64,000 nucleotides of DNA from Firmicutes bacterium UBA1739 (GTDB lineage: Bacteria; Bacillota; Clostridia; Peptostreptococcales; Anaerovoracaceae): contig DCHZ01000016.1 in NCBI GenBank assembly GCA_002315385.1, positions 1 through 64,000 on the forward strand. Reading direction: 5' to 3'. The notes beneath the pieces were generated by a model. The model was not told the origin of the DNA. It saw only the letters and a list, made by a program, of their open reading frames with translations, and ran no database searches. The position numbers and the translations under genes were made by a program. Of this stretch, positions 18,271-25,881 are shown piece by piece; within the stretch, counting starts at the first letter, position 1; the number at the start of each line of letters is the position of its first letter.

Positions 18271-20193
18271 TTAAAATTTCACAATTTTGACAAAATCTTC
18301 AGGCTTCAGGCTTGCTCCGCCAACCAGAGCTCCGTCAATTTCCGGCTGATTGAGAATTTCAGCTGCATTGGCAGGTTTTACACTTCCTCCATACTGAATT
18401 CTGATTTTTTCCGCAGTCTGCTCATCGTAACATTCTGCCAAAACCTTTCTGATTTCGCCGCACATTTCATTTGCCTGAGCTGCGGTTGCGGTTTTGCCTG
18501 TGCCTATTGCCCATATCGGTTCATAAGCCACTACAGTTCCGGCAGCCTTATCCGCAGGAATGGAATCGAAATCAGCTCTTATCTGATTTCCCACTATTTC
18601 AAATGCTTTTCCGGATTCTCTCTGTTCAAGGCTCTCGCCTACACATACTATAGGCGTAATGCCGTATTCATATGCCTTCTTCAACTTTTTGTTGACAGTT
18701 TCATCTGTTTCACCGAAGTACTGTCTTCTTTCCGAATGGCCGATAATGCAGCAGTCTATTCCGAGTTCCTTTAACATCGGTGCGGATATCTCTCCTGTGA
18801 AAGCACCTGAATCCTCAAAATGCATGTTCTGTGCACCTACACGGATTCCGGTTCCTTCCGTAAGCTTCTTTACTGCCGCAAGCTGAAGGAAAGGTACTGC
18901 AAGTCCGACTTCATTTTCGTCTTTCGTATAAATTTTCTTAAATTCATTGACAAATGCTTCAGCCTCTGCAACAGTTTTAAACATCTTCCAGTTGCCCGCA
19001 ATAAACGGCACTCTCTGTTTATCATCAAGACATGCCACACCCGGCAGCTCCTTACCTTCGAGGAATTCAAGAGAAGCACCTCCGCCGGTGGAAACCCAGA
19101 GCATTTTGTCAGCCAGACCAAACTGATTTACCGCAGCGGCACTGTCTCCGCCTCCGATGATGGTCTTTCCGTCACATTCCGCCATGGCTTCCGCTATAGC
19201 CTTTGTGCCGGCTTCATAGTTGCTCATTTCGAACACACCCATAGGTCCGTTCCAGACAACCGTCCTTGATGCTTTTATCTGATCCGCAAATGCCTTTCCT
19301 GTTTCAGGTCCTATGTCAAGTCCCATCATATTGTCGGGAATCTCCATTATATTTACTACTTTATTTGGAGTGTCATTAGAAAACTCGCTTGTAATAACCG
19401 TATCCGTAGGAAGAAGCAGTTTAACTCCCGCCGCTTCCGCTTTTTTCATAAGCTCCCCGGCGAGCTCTATCATATTTTCTTCAAGCAGCGAGTTTCCTAT
19501 TGTTCCTCCTTTAGCCTTGATAAATGTGTAGGCCATTCCTCCGCCTATTATGATAGCATCTACCTTTTTAATAAGATTTTCGATAAGCAGAATCTTGTCA
19601 CTCACCTTTGCACCGCCCATAATTGCGGTATAAGGTCTTTCTACATTATTAATGGCACTTCCGAGATATTTCACTTCTTTTTCCATAAGGAAACCCGCTA
19701 CAGCCGGCAGATATGCCGCAGCGCCTGCGGTGGAGGCATGAGCTCTGTGAGCAGCTCCGAAAGCATCATTTACATAATATTCTCCGAATTCCGCCAGTTT
19801 TTTAGAAAATTCAGGATCATTGGCTTCTTCTTCTTTATGAAAACGTACATTTTCCAGAAGCATTGCCTGACCGTCCTTAAGCATATCATGCTTTGCTTTC
19901 GCATCTTCACCTATTACGTCGGAAGCGAACAACACATCCTGTCCCAGAAGCCCTCTGAGCTTTTCCGCTACAGGTTTTAATGAAAACTCAGGACTTACCT
20001 TCCCTTTCGGTCTTCCCAGATGTGAGCAGAGCACTACTCTTGCTCCCTGATCCAGCAGATATCTGATTGTCGGCAGTGCCGCCGTAATTCTCTTGTCATC
20101 TGTAATCACTCCGTCTTTCAGCGGAACATTGAAATCACATCTTACAAATACATATTTACTTTTTACATTTATATCTCTGATTGTCTTTTTCAT
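18271..20193 (-). CDS. pgk-tpiA: Fused phosphoglycerate kinase - triosephosphate isomerase
   Basis: A single 640-residue reading frame encodes both enzymes. Residues 1 to about 390 are phosphoglycerate kinase (VRCDFNVPL near 18, SHLGRPKG near 58, GGGDSAAAVN near 347). From about 395 (VPFIAGNWKMFK) to the end is a complete triosephosphate isomerase with catalytic Lys in NWKMF, His in IIGHSERRQYFGE and Glu in AYEPIWAIGTG, and the phosphate-binding YGGSVKP. There is no stop or frameshift at the junction, and the TIM half has no own start or ribosome-binding site that I can see. Such a fusion is known from Thermotoga; in this Firmicute-type setting it is uncommon. GAPDH lies 83 bp upstream, secG 67 bp downstream. 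Confidence 0.97.
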   Translation of the reverse strand: MKKTIRDINVKSKYVFVRCDFNVPLKDGVITDDKRITAALPTIRYLLDQGARVVLCSHLGRPKGKVSPEFSLKPVAEKLRGLLGQDVLFASDVIGEDAKAKHDMLKDGQAMLLENVRFHKEEEANDPEFSKKLAEFGEYYVNDAFGAAHRAHASTAGAAAYLPAVAGFLMEKEVKYLGSAINNVERPYTAIMGGAKVSDKILLIENLIKKVDAIIIGGGMAYTFIKAKGGTIGNSLLEENMIELAGELMKKAEAAGVKLLLPTDTVITSEFSNDTPNKVVNIMEIPDNMMGLDIGPETGKAFADQIKASRTVVWNGPMGVFEMSNYEAGTKAIAEAMAECDGKTIIGGGDSAAAVNQFGLADKMLWVSTGGGASLEFLEGKELPGVACLDDKQRVPFIAGNWKMFKTVAEAEAFVNEFKKIYTKDENEVGLAVPFLQLAAVKKLTEGTGIRVGAQNMHFEDSGAFTGEISAPMLKELGIDCCIIGHSERRQYFGETDETVNKKLKKAYEYGITPIVCVGESLEQRESGKAFEIVGNQIRADFDSIPADKAAGTVVAYEPIWAIGTGKTATAAQANEMCGEIRKVLAECYDEQTAEKIRIQYGGSVKPANAAEILNQPEIDGALVGGASLKPEDFVKIVKF

Positions 20194-20225
20194 GATTACC
20201 TCTCGAAATTGTATCTCAAAATGTT

Positions 20226-20257
20226 GAAAATGAGGGCTGTCGACTGACTGCCCCCAT
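20226..20257 (-). other. Intercistronic hairpin between gap and the PGK-TIM gene
   Basis: On the minus strand ATGGGGGC pairs with GCCCTCAT (one G-T pair), with an inner GTC/GAC pairing, followed by TTTTC. This is a weak terminator or an mRNA processing/stability element; it could make gap mRNA more abundant than the downstream part. Confidence 0.4.
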
Positions 20258-20276
20258 CATTGATTATGCCAAACTA

Positions 20277-21287
20277 TTACAGACCTTTTTTGATTACATA
20301 TTCAATTAAATCAATTACTCTGTTTGAATATCCCCATTCATTATCATACCAGGATACAACCTTAGCCATCTTTCCGTCGATAACCATTGTGGAAAGTGCG
20401 TCTACGATAGAGGAGTTGGGATTTTCTTTGAAGTCAATAGAAACCAAAGGTTCATCGCAATAACCGAGAACGCCTTTCATTTCGCCTTCCGCAGCCTTCT
20501 TCATTGCTGCATTGATTTCTTCTTTTGTAGCTTCCTTTTTGAGTTCGCAAACCAGGTCAACTACCGAAACGGAAGGAGTCGGTACACGTACAGCCATACC
20601 GTTTAATTTGCCTTTAAGCTGAGGAAGTACCAGTGCAACAGCCTTTGCCGCACCTGTTGTTGTAGGAATCATTGATAATGCAGCCGCTCTTGCTCTTCTT
20701 AAATCCTTATGCGGTAAATCGAGAATTCTCTGGTCATTTGTATATGAATGAATAGTTGTCATCAGACCTTTTTCAATTCCGAATTCCGCATCGAGAACCT
20801 TTGCAAAAGGAGCGAGACAGTTTGTTGTACATGATGCGTTTGAAATGATGTTATGCTGTGCAGGATCATACTTTTCTTCATTTACACCCATTACGATGGT
20901 AATGTCTTCATCTGTTGCCGGTGCGGAAATAATAACCTTTTTTGCACCTGCCTCGAGGTGCTTTGCAGCGCCTTCTTTTTTTGTAAATAAGCCTGTTGAT
21001 TCGAGAACAACTTCAACACCCATTTCTTTCCATGGAAGCTGTGCCGGATCTCTTTCAGCCAGAATTTTGATTTCTTTTCCGTTTACAACTATAGCACCTT
21101 CTTTAGCTTCCACTGTTCCGTCAAATTTGCCGAAGCAGCTGTCATATTTCAAAAGATGTGCAAGAGTTTCGGGACTGGTAATATCATTTATTGCCACTAC
21201 CTCGAAATCCGGATTTTTTGCGATGTAAGCTTTAAACGCATTACGTCCGATTCTACCGAAACCGTTAATTCCAACTTTAACACTCAT
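20277..21287 (-). CDS. gap: Glyceraldehyde-3-phosphate dehydrogenase, type I
   Basis: A 336-residue glycolytic enzyme that oxidises glyceraldehyde-3-phosphate to 1,3-bisphosphoglycerate. The NAD-binding GFGRIGRN is at residues 9-16 and Asp35 in VAIND indicates preference for NAD over NADP. The catalytic cysteine is Cys153 in SNASCTTNC, and the WYDNEWGYSNR motif lies near the C-terminus. AGGAGG lies 11 nt ahead of the ATG. It is first in the row gap, PGK-TIM, secG. Confidence 0.97.
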   Translation of the reverse strand: MSVKVGINGFGRIGRNAFKAYIAKNPDFEVVAINDITSPETLAHLLKYDSCFGKFDGTVEAKEGAIVVNGKEIKILAERDPAQLPWKEMGVEVVLESTGLFTKKEGAAKHLEAGAKKVIISAPATDEDITIVMGVNEEKYDPAQHNIISNASCTTNCLAPFAKVLDAEFGIEKGLMTTIHSYTNDQRILDLPHKDLRRARAAALSMIPTTTGAAKAVALVLPQLKGKLNGMAVRVPTPSVSVVDLVCELKKEATKEEINAAMKKAAEGEMKGVLGYCDEPLVSIDFKENPNSSIVDALSTMVIDGKMAKVVSWYDNEWGYSNRVIDLIEYVIKKGL

Positions 21288-21389
21288 TTTAATAACCTCC
21301 TATTGTTTAACCTGTCAGGTCATATAGTATTACTTTTGCTCATGCTGAATTCGGATACATACCGGATTCATTTCATCACAGATATTTTT

Positions 21390-21398
21390 ATTATAACA
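21390..21398 (-). promoter_or_regulatory. Probable extended -10 promoter of gap
   Basis: On the minus strand TGTTATAAT is a perfect extended -10 element. A TTGACT exists upstream (21417-21422) but at 21 bp, too far for a normal -35, so the element would act mainly through the TGn motif. The leader would be about 95 nt. The rest of the 420-bp divergent gap between gap and trmL shows no gene; I saw no convincing CggR-type operator. Confidence 0.45.
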
Positions 21399-21707
21399 CA
21401 TATTTTCATTATGAGAAGTCAAAAATCCGTACAAAGCATGATATTTACTGCTTTTTACTTGTTATTTTTATGTCAATCCTTCGTTTTGCCTGTATTTTCA
21501 ATTTACAACCTTTAATTTTGGGGTTACAATATGAATTGTTACTGTTCACAGTCCTTATATCAAAGCACAAATGATTGGTCCGTGATTCAAAACGACACTG
21601 TATAAGTAAATCTTAACCGTAACCGGCAGTGAAATTTATTTTCCCGGCAGGCTACCTGCTGTATCTGCCGTTACATCTGAACAAGCTATAATTAAGGAAG
21701 TGAAAAA

Positions 21708-22175
21708 ATGTTTAATATCGTTCTCGTTGAACCCGAAATACCTCAAAATACAGGAAACATAGCCCGTACCTGCGCCGCCACCGGCACTGCGCTGCATCTG
21801 GTGAAGCCTCTGGGCTTTTCTATAGAAGACAAATATCTCAAACGGGCCGGTCTCGATTACTGGCCCTACGTCAGAGTATTCATTTATGAAAGTCTTGATG
21901 ATTTCATGCAGCAGCATGGTAACGACAGACTCTATCTCGCCACCACAAAAGGAAAGCAAACCTATACCGAAGTAAAATTTGAAGACGGCTCCTATATATT
22001 ATTCGGCAAAGAAACACAGGGACTGCCCAAAAATTTTATTGCCGAACACGAGGATACCGCCATACGCATCCCAATGGGTCCGGAAGTTAACCTTCGCTCA
22101 CTGAATCTTTCAAATTCCGCAGCAATCATAATATATGAAGCACTGAGGCAGACAGGATTCAGCGGATTATGGTAA
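21708..22175 (+). CDS. trmL: tRNA (cytidine(34)-2'-O)-methyltransferase TrmL
   Basis: A 155-residue SPOUT-class methyltransferase that 2'-O-methylates the wobble nucleotide of tRNA-Leu isoacceptors in E. coli. The family pattern is clear: LVEPEIPQNTGNIART at the N-terminus, LFGKETQGLP near residue 103 and IPMGPEVNLRSLNLSNSA near 122-140, which form the knotted SAM site. AAGGAAGTG precedes the ATG. It stands alone, 158 bp before the symporter gene. Confidence 0.94.
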   Translation: MFNIVLVEPEIPQNTGNIARTCAATGTALHLVKPLGFSIEDKYLKRAGLDYWPYVRVFIYESLDDFMQQHGNDRLYLATTKGKQTYTEVKFEDGSYILFGKETQGLPKNFIAEHEDTAIRIPMGPEVNLRSLNLSNSAAIIIYEALRQTGFSGLW

Positions 22176-22260
22176 TAATGACATTTGGGAACCGACATTT
22201 TCACATTGAGAAACGTATTCTGTCTTTTTCTCCTTATTTTCAATTTTTGTCGTTTTTGTG

Positions 22261-22289
22261 TTGAAATAATTAAAATCCTGTGATAGAAT
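22261..22289 (+). promoter_or_regulatory. Promoter of the SNF-family symporter gene
   Basis: TTGAAA (22261-22266) and TAGAAT (22284-22289) are 17 bp apart, and TGA precedes the -10 box. The transcript would begin about 40 bp before the ATG. Confidence 0.65.
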
Positions 22290-22333
22290 GAATTTTATTG
22301 TATTATTAATATTATTTTAACAAGGAGAAGAAA

Positions 22334-23764
22334 ATGGAAAATCAAAAACGCGACAATTGGAGCAGCAATATAGGTTTTCTTATGGCTGCAATCGGTTCCG
22401 CTGTAGGCCTTGGTAATATTTGGGGATTTCCTTACAAGATGGGTGCCAATGGCGGATTTGCTTTTTTGGTAATTTATTTATTCCTGGCTGCATTAATCGG
22501 CTTAGGCATAATGGTTACTGAAATTGCTCTCGGAAGAAAAACCGGAAAAGGTGTTGTAGGTACCTACAGAGAATTATCTTCAAAGTTCACATGGATCGGT
22601 TATGTGGGACTTATTGTTCCGGTTATGATTCTGTTTTTTTACACTGTACTCGGTGCATACTGTGTTGAATACATGTGCTTAAATCTCGGTGATCTCGGAT
22701 TCAATGTTGTGGATATGAGCGGAGGAGACCTTTTCGGCTCGATGCTCACTAACCCCTTCGGCGGTGTAATATTTACCCTTATTGTACTGGTTCTTGCATA
22801 TCTGATTGTAAGAGGAGGTATCAAAGGCGGTATTGAAAAATTCAATAAAGTAGGTATGCCTGCACTGGCTATCATGCTCGTTATCACAGTAATCCGTTCA
22901 CTGACACTCAAGGGTGCTTCTGCAGGGCTCAAATTCATGTTCATGCCTAACTTCGAACCACTGAAGGAAAACTTCGTAGGCGTAGTTTCGGTGGCTGCCG
23001 GTCAGATGTTCTTTTCACTTTCACTGGCAATGGGTATTATGGTAACCTACGGCTCATATCTTTCAAAAAAAGAAAATATTGTAAAAAACTCCATCATTAT
23101 TGTATTATCCGACACAATAATAGCAATAATGGCCGGGCTTGCCGTTCTTCCCGCAGCATTCGCACTCGGTGGAAACGATGCTGCCATGGCAGGGCCAAAG
23201 CTTCTGTTCATAACATTACAGGACGTATTCAATTCTATGGGAACCATCGGCCCGTTATTCGGAACACTGTTCTATTTACTTGTTGTACTGGCAACAATTA
23301 CATCTATAATTTCTCTGACAGAAGTTGCCGTTACATTCTATGCAGACAACTGTCATAAGAAAAACAAGGAGCCTGACAGAGTAAAAGCTACAGCTGTTGT
23401 ATGTATTATTCTTTTCATCGGTGCTTCTATTGTAGCCATCGACGGTCTCGGTTCAAACGGTCTCTGGGTTCCGTTCCAGAACAGCCTCGGTGTGGTTGGT
23501 TCTTTCAATGACTGCTGGCTGGACTTCATTGACTTTATTGCTGAAGGTCTTCTCATGCCGTTCGGTGCTTTAGTTACATCAATTATGGTTGGCTGGGTAA
23601 TCGGTCCTGACAAAGTACGGGAAGAAGTTGAAATTAACGGAACACATAAGTTTTCCGCTTACGGATTCTATAAATTCTGTATCAGATTCTTCATCCCTGT
23701 AGCTATGATCTTCATCCTCATCGGACAGATTGACTCATTCCTCGGACTCGGAATCTTCGGTTAA
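22334..23764 (+). CDS. Sodium-dependent transporter of the neurotransmitter:sodium symporter (SNF) family
   Basis: A 476-residue membrane protein with about 11-12 hydrophobic segments. The first helix carries the family signature GSAVGLGNIWGFPYKMGANGG (residues about 17-37), where LeuT-type proteins bind Na+ and an amino acid substrate. Members of this family import amino acids with sodium; the substrate cannot be read from the sequence. CAAGGAG precedes the ATG, the gene has its own promoter and terminator, so it is monocistronic. If hppA pumps sodium, this symporter would be one consumer of that gradient. Confidence 0.92.
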   Translation: MENQKRDNWSSNIGFLMAAIGSAVGLGNIWGFPYKMGANGGFAFLVIYLFLAALIGLGIMVTEIALGRKTGKGVVGTYRELSSKFTWIGYVGLIVPVMILFFYTVLGAYCVEYMCLNLGDLGFNVVDMSGGDLFGSMLTNPFGGVIFTLIVLVLAYLIVRGGIKGGIEKFNKVGMPALAIMLVITVIRSLTLKGASAGLKFMFMPNFEPLKENFVGVVSVAAGQMFFSLSLAMGIMVTYGSYLSKKENIVKNSIIIVLSDTIIAIMAGLAVLPAAFALGGNDAAMAGPKLLFITLQDVFNSMGTIGPLFGTLFYLLVVLATITSIISLTEVAVTFYADNCHKKNKEPDRVKATAVVCIILFIGASIVAIDGLGSNGLWVPFQNSLGVVGSFNDCWLDFIDFIAEGLLMPFGALVTSIMVGWVIGPDKVREEVEINGTHKFSAYGFYKFCIRFFIPVAMIFILIGQIDSFLGLGIFG

Positions 23765-23783
23765 TTATGGTTAAAAACAAAAT

Positions 23784-23816
23784 GCGGTCGTTCATCGGAA
23801 CGGCCGCTGTTTTTTA
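23784..23816 (+). terminator. Terminator after the symporter gene
   Basis: GCGGTCGTTC pairs with GAACGGCCGC (one G-T pair) around a 4-nt loop (23784-23807), followed by TGTTTTTTA on the plus strand. Confidence 0.85.
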
Positions 23817-23845
23817 GTTTATTTTCAATTATTTTCAAAAAATAT

Positions 23846-23874
23846 AGGACAACAGGCGATATTTATACTATAAT
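23846..23874 (+). promoter_or_regulatory. Promoter of hom and the SEC-C gene
   Basis: A consensus TATAAT (23869-23874) follows AGGACA (23846-23851, four of six matches to TTGACA) at 17 bp. The leader would be about 70 nt. The -35 box is weak, consistent with a regulated promoter. Confidence 0.45.
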
Positions 23875-23952
23875 AGGGTAGATAGACTGTTTATTCTAAC
23901 ATTCTGTCAAATTGAAAAAAGAAAGATACGATAAGATAAGTGAGGGCGCATT

Positions 23953-25242
23953 ATGAAAAAGGTAAAAGTCGGATTATTGGGTCTGGGCAACATAGGTATA
24001 GGTACATACAAAATTTTAACTCAGAACACCGAAAAAATCACCGGTTTATCAAACAGTCAGATTGACATCGAGAAAATTCTTGTATCGGATATTCACAAAA
24101 AAAGAGAGATAGCTGTTCCCAAAGAGCTTCTCACAACCGACGCATATGAAATCATCAACTCTCCTGAAATAGATGTTGTTGTTGAGCTTATCGGCGGAAT
24201 TGACAAAGCCTATGAATACATTAAGGCGGCCCTTCTGAACGGAAAGCACGTTGCAACAGCCAACAAAGCTGTAATTGCAACACACGGTATGGAGCTTATG
24301 AACATTGCCAAGCAAAACAGAGTTCTCCTCTTGTTTGAGGCAAGTGTTGCCGGCGGGATTCCAATTATCACAGCAATGATGAAACCGCTTTGCGGCAATG
24401 AATTCCGTGAAATCATCGGAATAGTAAACGGAACAACCAACTATATCCTCACTCAGATGAGTGAGAATCATATGGAATATGAAGTTGCACTGAAACAGGC
24501 TCAGGAAAAGGGTTTTGCGGAGGCCGATCCTTCTTCCGACGTGGAAGGCGAAGATGCGGCATATAAACTCTGCATACTGATGCTCATAGCTTTCGGTGTT
24601 TATGTGGATCCAAAAGATATTCCACGCGAAGGTATTACCAAGATTTCAAAAGAAGATATCGATTTTGCTTCAAATTTCGGATACAAACTGAAGCTACTGG
24701 CAGGTGCAAAAAATTCCAGCGGCAGACTGAAGTATTACGTATATCCTACTCTTGTTGCCGAATCTCATCCTCTGGCATCTGTAAATAACGAATTCAACGC
24801 CCTGTTTATTAAGGGAGATGCAGTGGGTGAGCTCATGTTCTATGGTCGCGGTGCGGGATCCATGCCTACAGGAAGTGCTGTTGTCGGTGATATCGTATCA
24901 ATTGCCAAATGCATTGGAACAGACCTGCTGAATATCACTCCGGCTCAGCCTTATCCGATTACAGACGAAACCCTCGAGCTCACCGGCGAAAGCAAGAGTA
25001 TGTATTATATTAACTTCCTCGTCGGGGATGAACCTGGTGCATTGGGAAAGGTTTCCACGGCTTTCGGGAACCACGGTATCAGCATACAGTCCGTATTACA
25101 GCGTTCTAAAGGGAGCAATGAGGTTCCCGTAATTTACATCCTTCATGAAACAAAACGGAAACAGCTGGACGATGCTTTAGCTGATATCACAAACAATAAC
25201 TATGTAAAAGAAATAACAAGTATTTTAAGAGTATTATCATAA
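23953..25242 (+). CDS. hom: Homoserine dehydrogenase
   Basis: A 429-residue enzyme that reduces aspartate semialdehyde to homoserine on the way to threonine and methionine. The N-terminal Rossmann motif is GLLGLGNIG, followed by ANKAVIATHG near residue 113, the catalytic-domain signature GIVNGTTNYILT near 157, and a C-terminal ACT domain (about 350-429, with GDEPGALGKVSTAFGNHGIS), the usual site for threonine feedback inhibition. Length is typical of the monofunctional ACT-containing form. GAGGG precedes the ATG. The SEC-C protein gene starts 16 bp after its stop. Confidence 0.96.
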   Translation: MKKVKVGLLGLGNIGIGTYKILTQNTEKITGLSNSQIDIEKILVSDIHKKREIAVPKELLTTDAYEIINSPEIDVVVELIGGIDKAYEYIKAALLNGKHVATANKAVIATHGMELMNIAKQNRVLLLFEASVAGGIPIITAMMKPLCGNEFREIIGIVNGTTNYILTQMSENHMEYEVALKQAQEKGFAEADPSSDVEGEDAAYKLCILMLIAFGVYVDPKDIPREGITKISKEDIDFASNFGYKLKLLAGAKNSSGRLKYYVYPTLVAESHPLASVNNEFNALFIKGDAVGELMFYGRGAGSMPTGSAVVGDIVSIAKCIGTDLLNITPAQPYPITDETLELTGESKSMYYINFLVGDEPGALGKVSTAFGNHGISIQSVLQRSKGSNEVPVIYILHETKRKQLDDALADITNNNYVKEITSILRVLS

Positions 25243-25257
25243 TAAGGAGAATTAATC

Positions 25258-25758
25258 ATGACTTTATTCGAACAATGGCGCGAATTGTTGGAAAACCAGA
25301 CAGAAGAAACTCTTCAGGAATTCTGGACAGCCTACAGCTCAGCTGAAACTGCCATCTACACTGAAATCGTTTCAAAACCAAGAAGACATCTCAAGGGTGT
25401 TGTATCTGAGCTGGCAGAAAAGTTCAACACAACAGAAGTAATTTTTACCGGATTTCTCGACGGGATCAACAGCAGTCTTAAGACACCGCTGGATGTTGAA
25501 GCCACCACATCAGATACCGAAATTGATTTAAAAGTTAATTTCGAGGAGCTCTATTTCAACATGCTGGAAGCCGGTGCCGATTATCTTTACAATATCCCTC
25601 AGTGGGAAAAAGCTCTTTCCGAAGAAAAGCGTGAAGAAATCAAAAAGCAGTGGAAAAAATCCAAAACTGTTGTTAAAGAAAAGGAACCGGGAAGAAACGA
25701 TCCCTGTCCCTGCGGAAGCGGCAAAAAATATAAGAAATGCTGCGGAGCAAATAAATAA
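25258..25758 (+). CDS. Small SEC-C motif protein of unknown function
   Basis: A 166-residue, mostly charged and helical protein ending in a complete SEC-C zinc motif: GRNDPCPCGSGKKYKKCCG (Cys-X-Cys ... Cys-Cys), as found at the C-terminus of SecA. The first 130 residues match no domain that I recognise. The SEC-C motif binds zinc and, in SecA, SecB and ribosomes. AAGGAG precedes the ATG. Its tight coupling to homoserine dehydrogenase (16 bp) is noted but does not suggest a function. Confidence 0.85.
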   Translation: MTLFEQWRELLENQTEETLQEFWTAYSSAETAIYTEIVSKPRRHLKGVVSELAEKFNTTEVIFTGFLDGINSSLKTPLDVEATTSDTEIDLKVNFEELYFNMLEAGADYLYNIPQWEKALSEEKREEIKKQWKKSKTVVKEKEPGRNDPCPCGSGKKYKKCCGANK

Positions 25759-25770
25759 TACTGCAGTTCA

Positions 25771-25820
25771 AAAACCCGGTCCCGCCGGTTTCGCGTATGC
25801 GAAACCGGCGGGACTTATTG
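25771..25820. terminator. Bidirectional terminator between convergent genes
   Basis: A perfect 16-bp stem (arms 25779-25794 and 25799-25814, loop GTAT) stands between the SEC-C gene and the convergent CotH-like gene. On the plus strand TTATTGTTT follows; on the minus strand CGGGTTTTTG follows. Confidence 0.85.
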
Positions 25821-25881
25821 TTTGCAGCAGCAAACACAGATTATTCTGCGACTGTACCTGCTCACTATTCTTCGGTTTTCC

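Noticed and set aside
21417..21422. TTGACT as -35 box of the gap promoter
   Set aside because: The spacing to the TATAAT is 21 bp, too long for a standard sigma-A promoter.
21687..21692. TATAAT just before trmL as its promoter
   Set aside because: It is only 15 bp from the start codon, overlaps the ribosome-binding region and has no -35 box.
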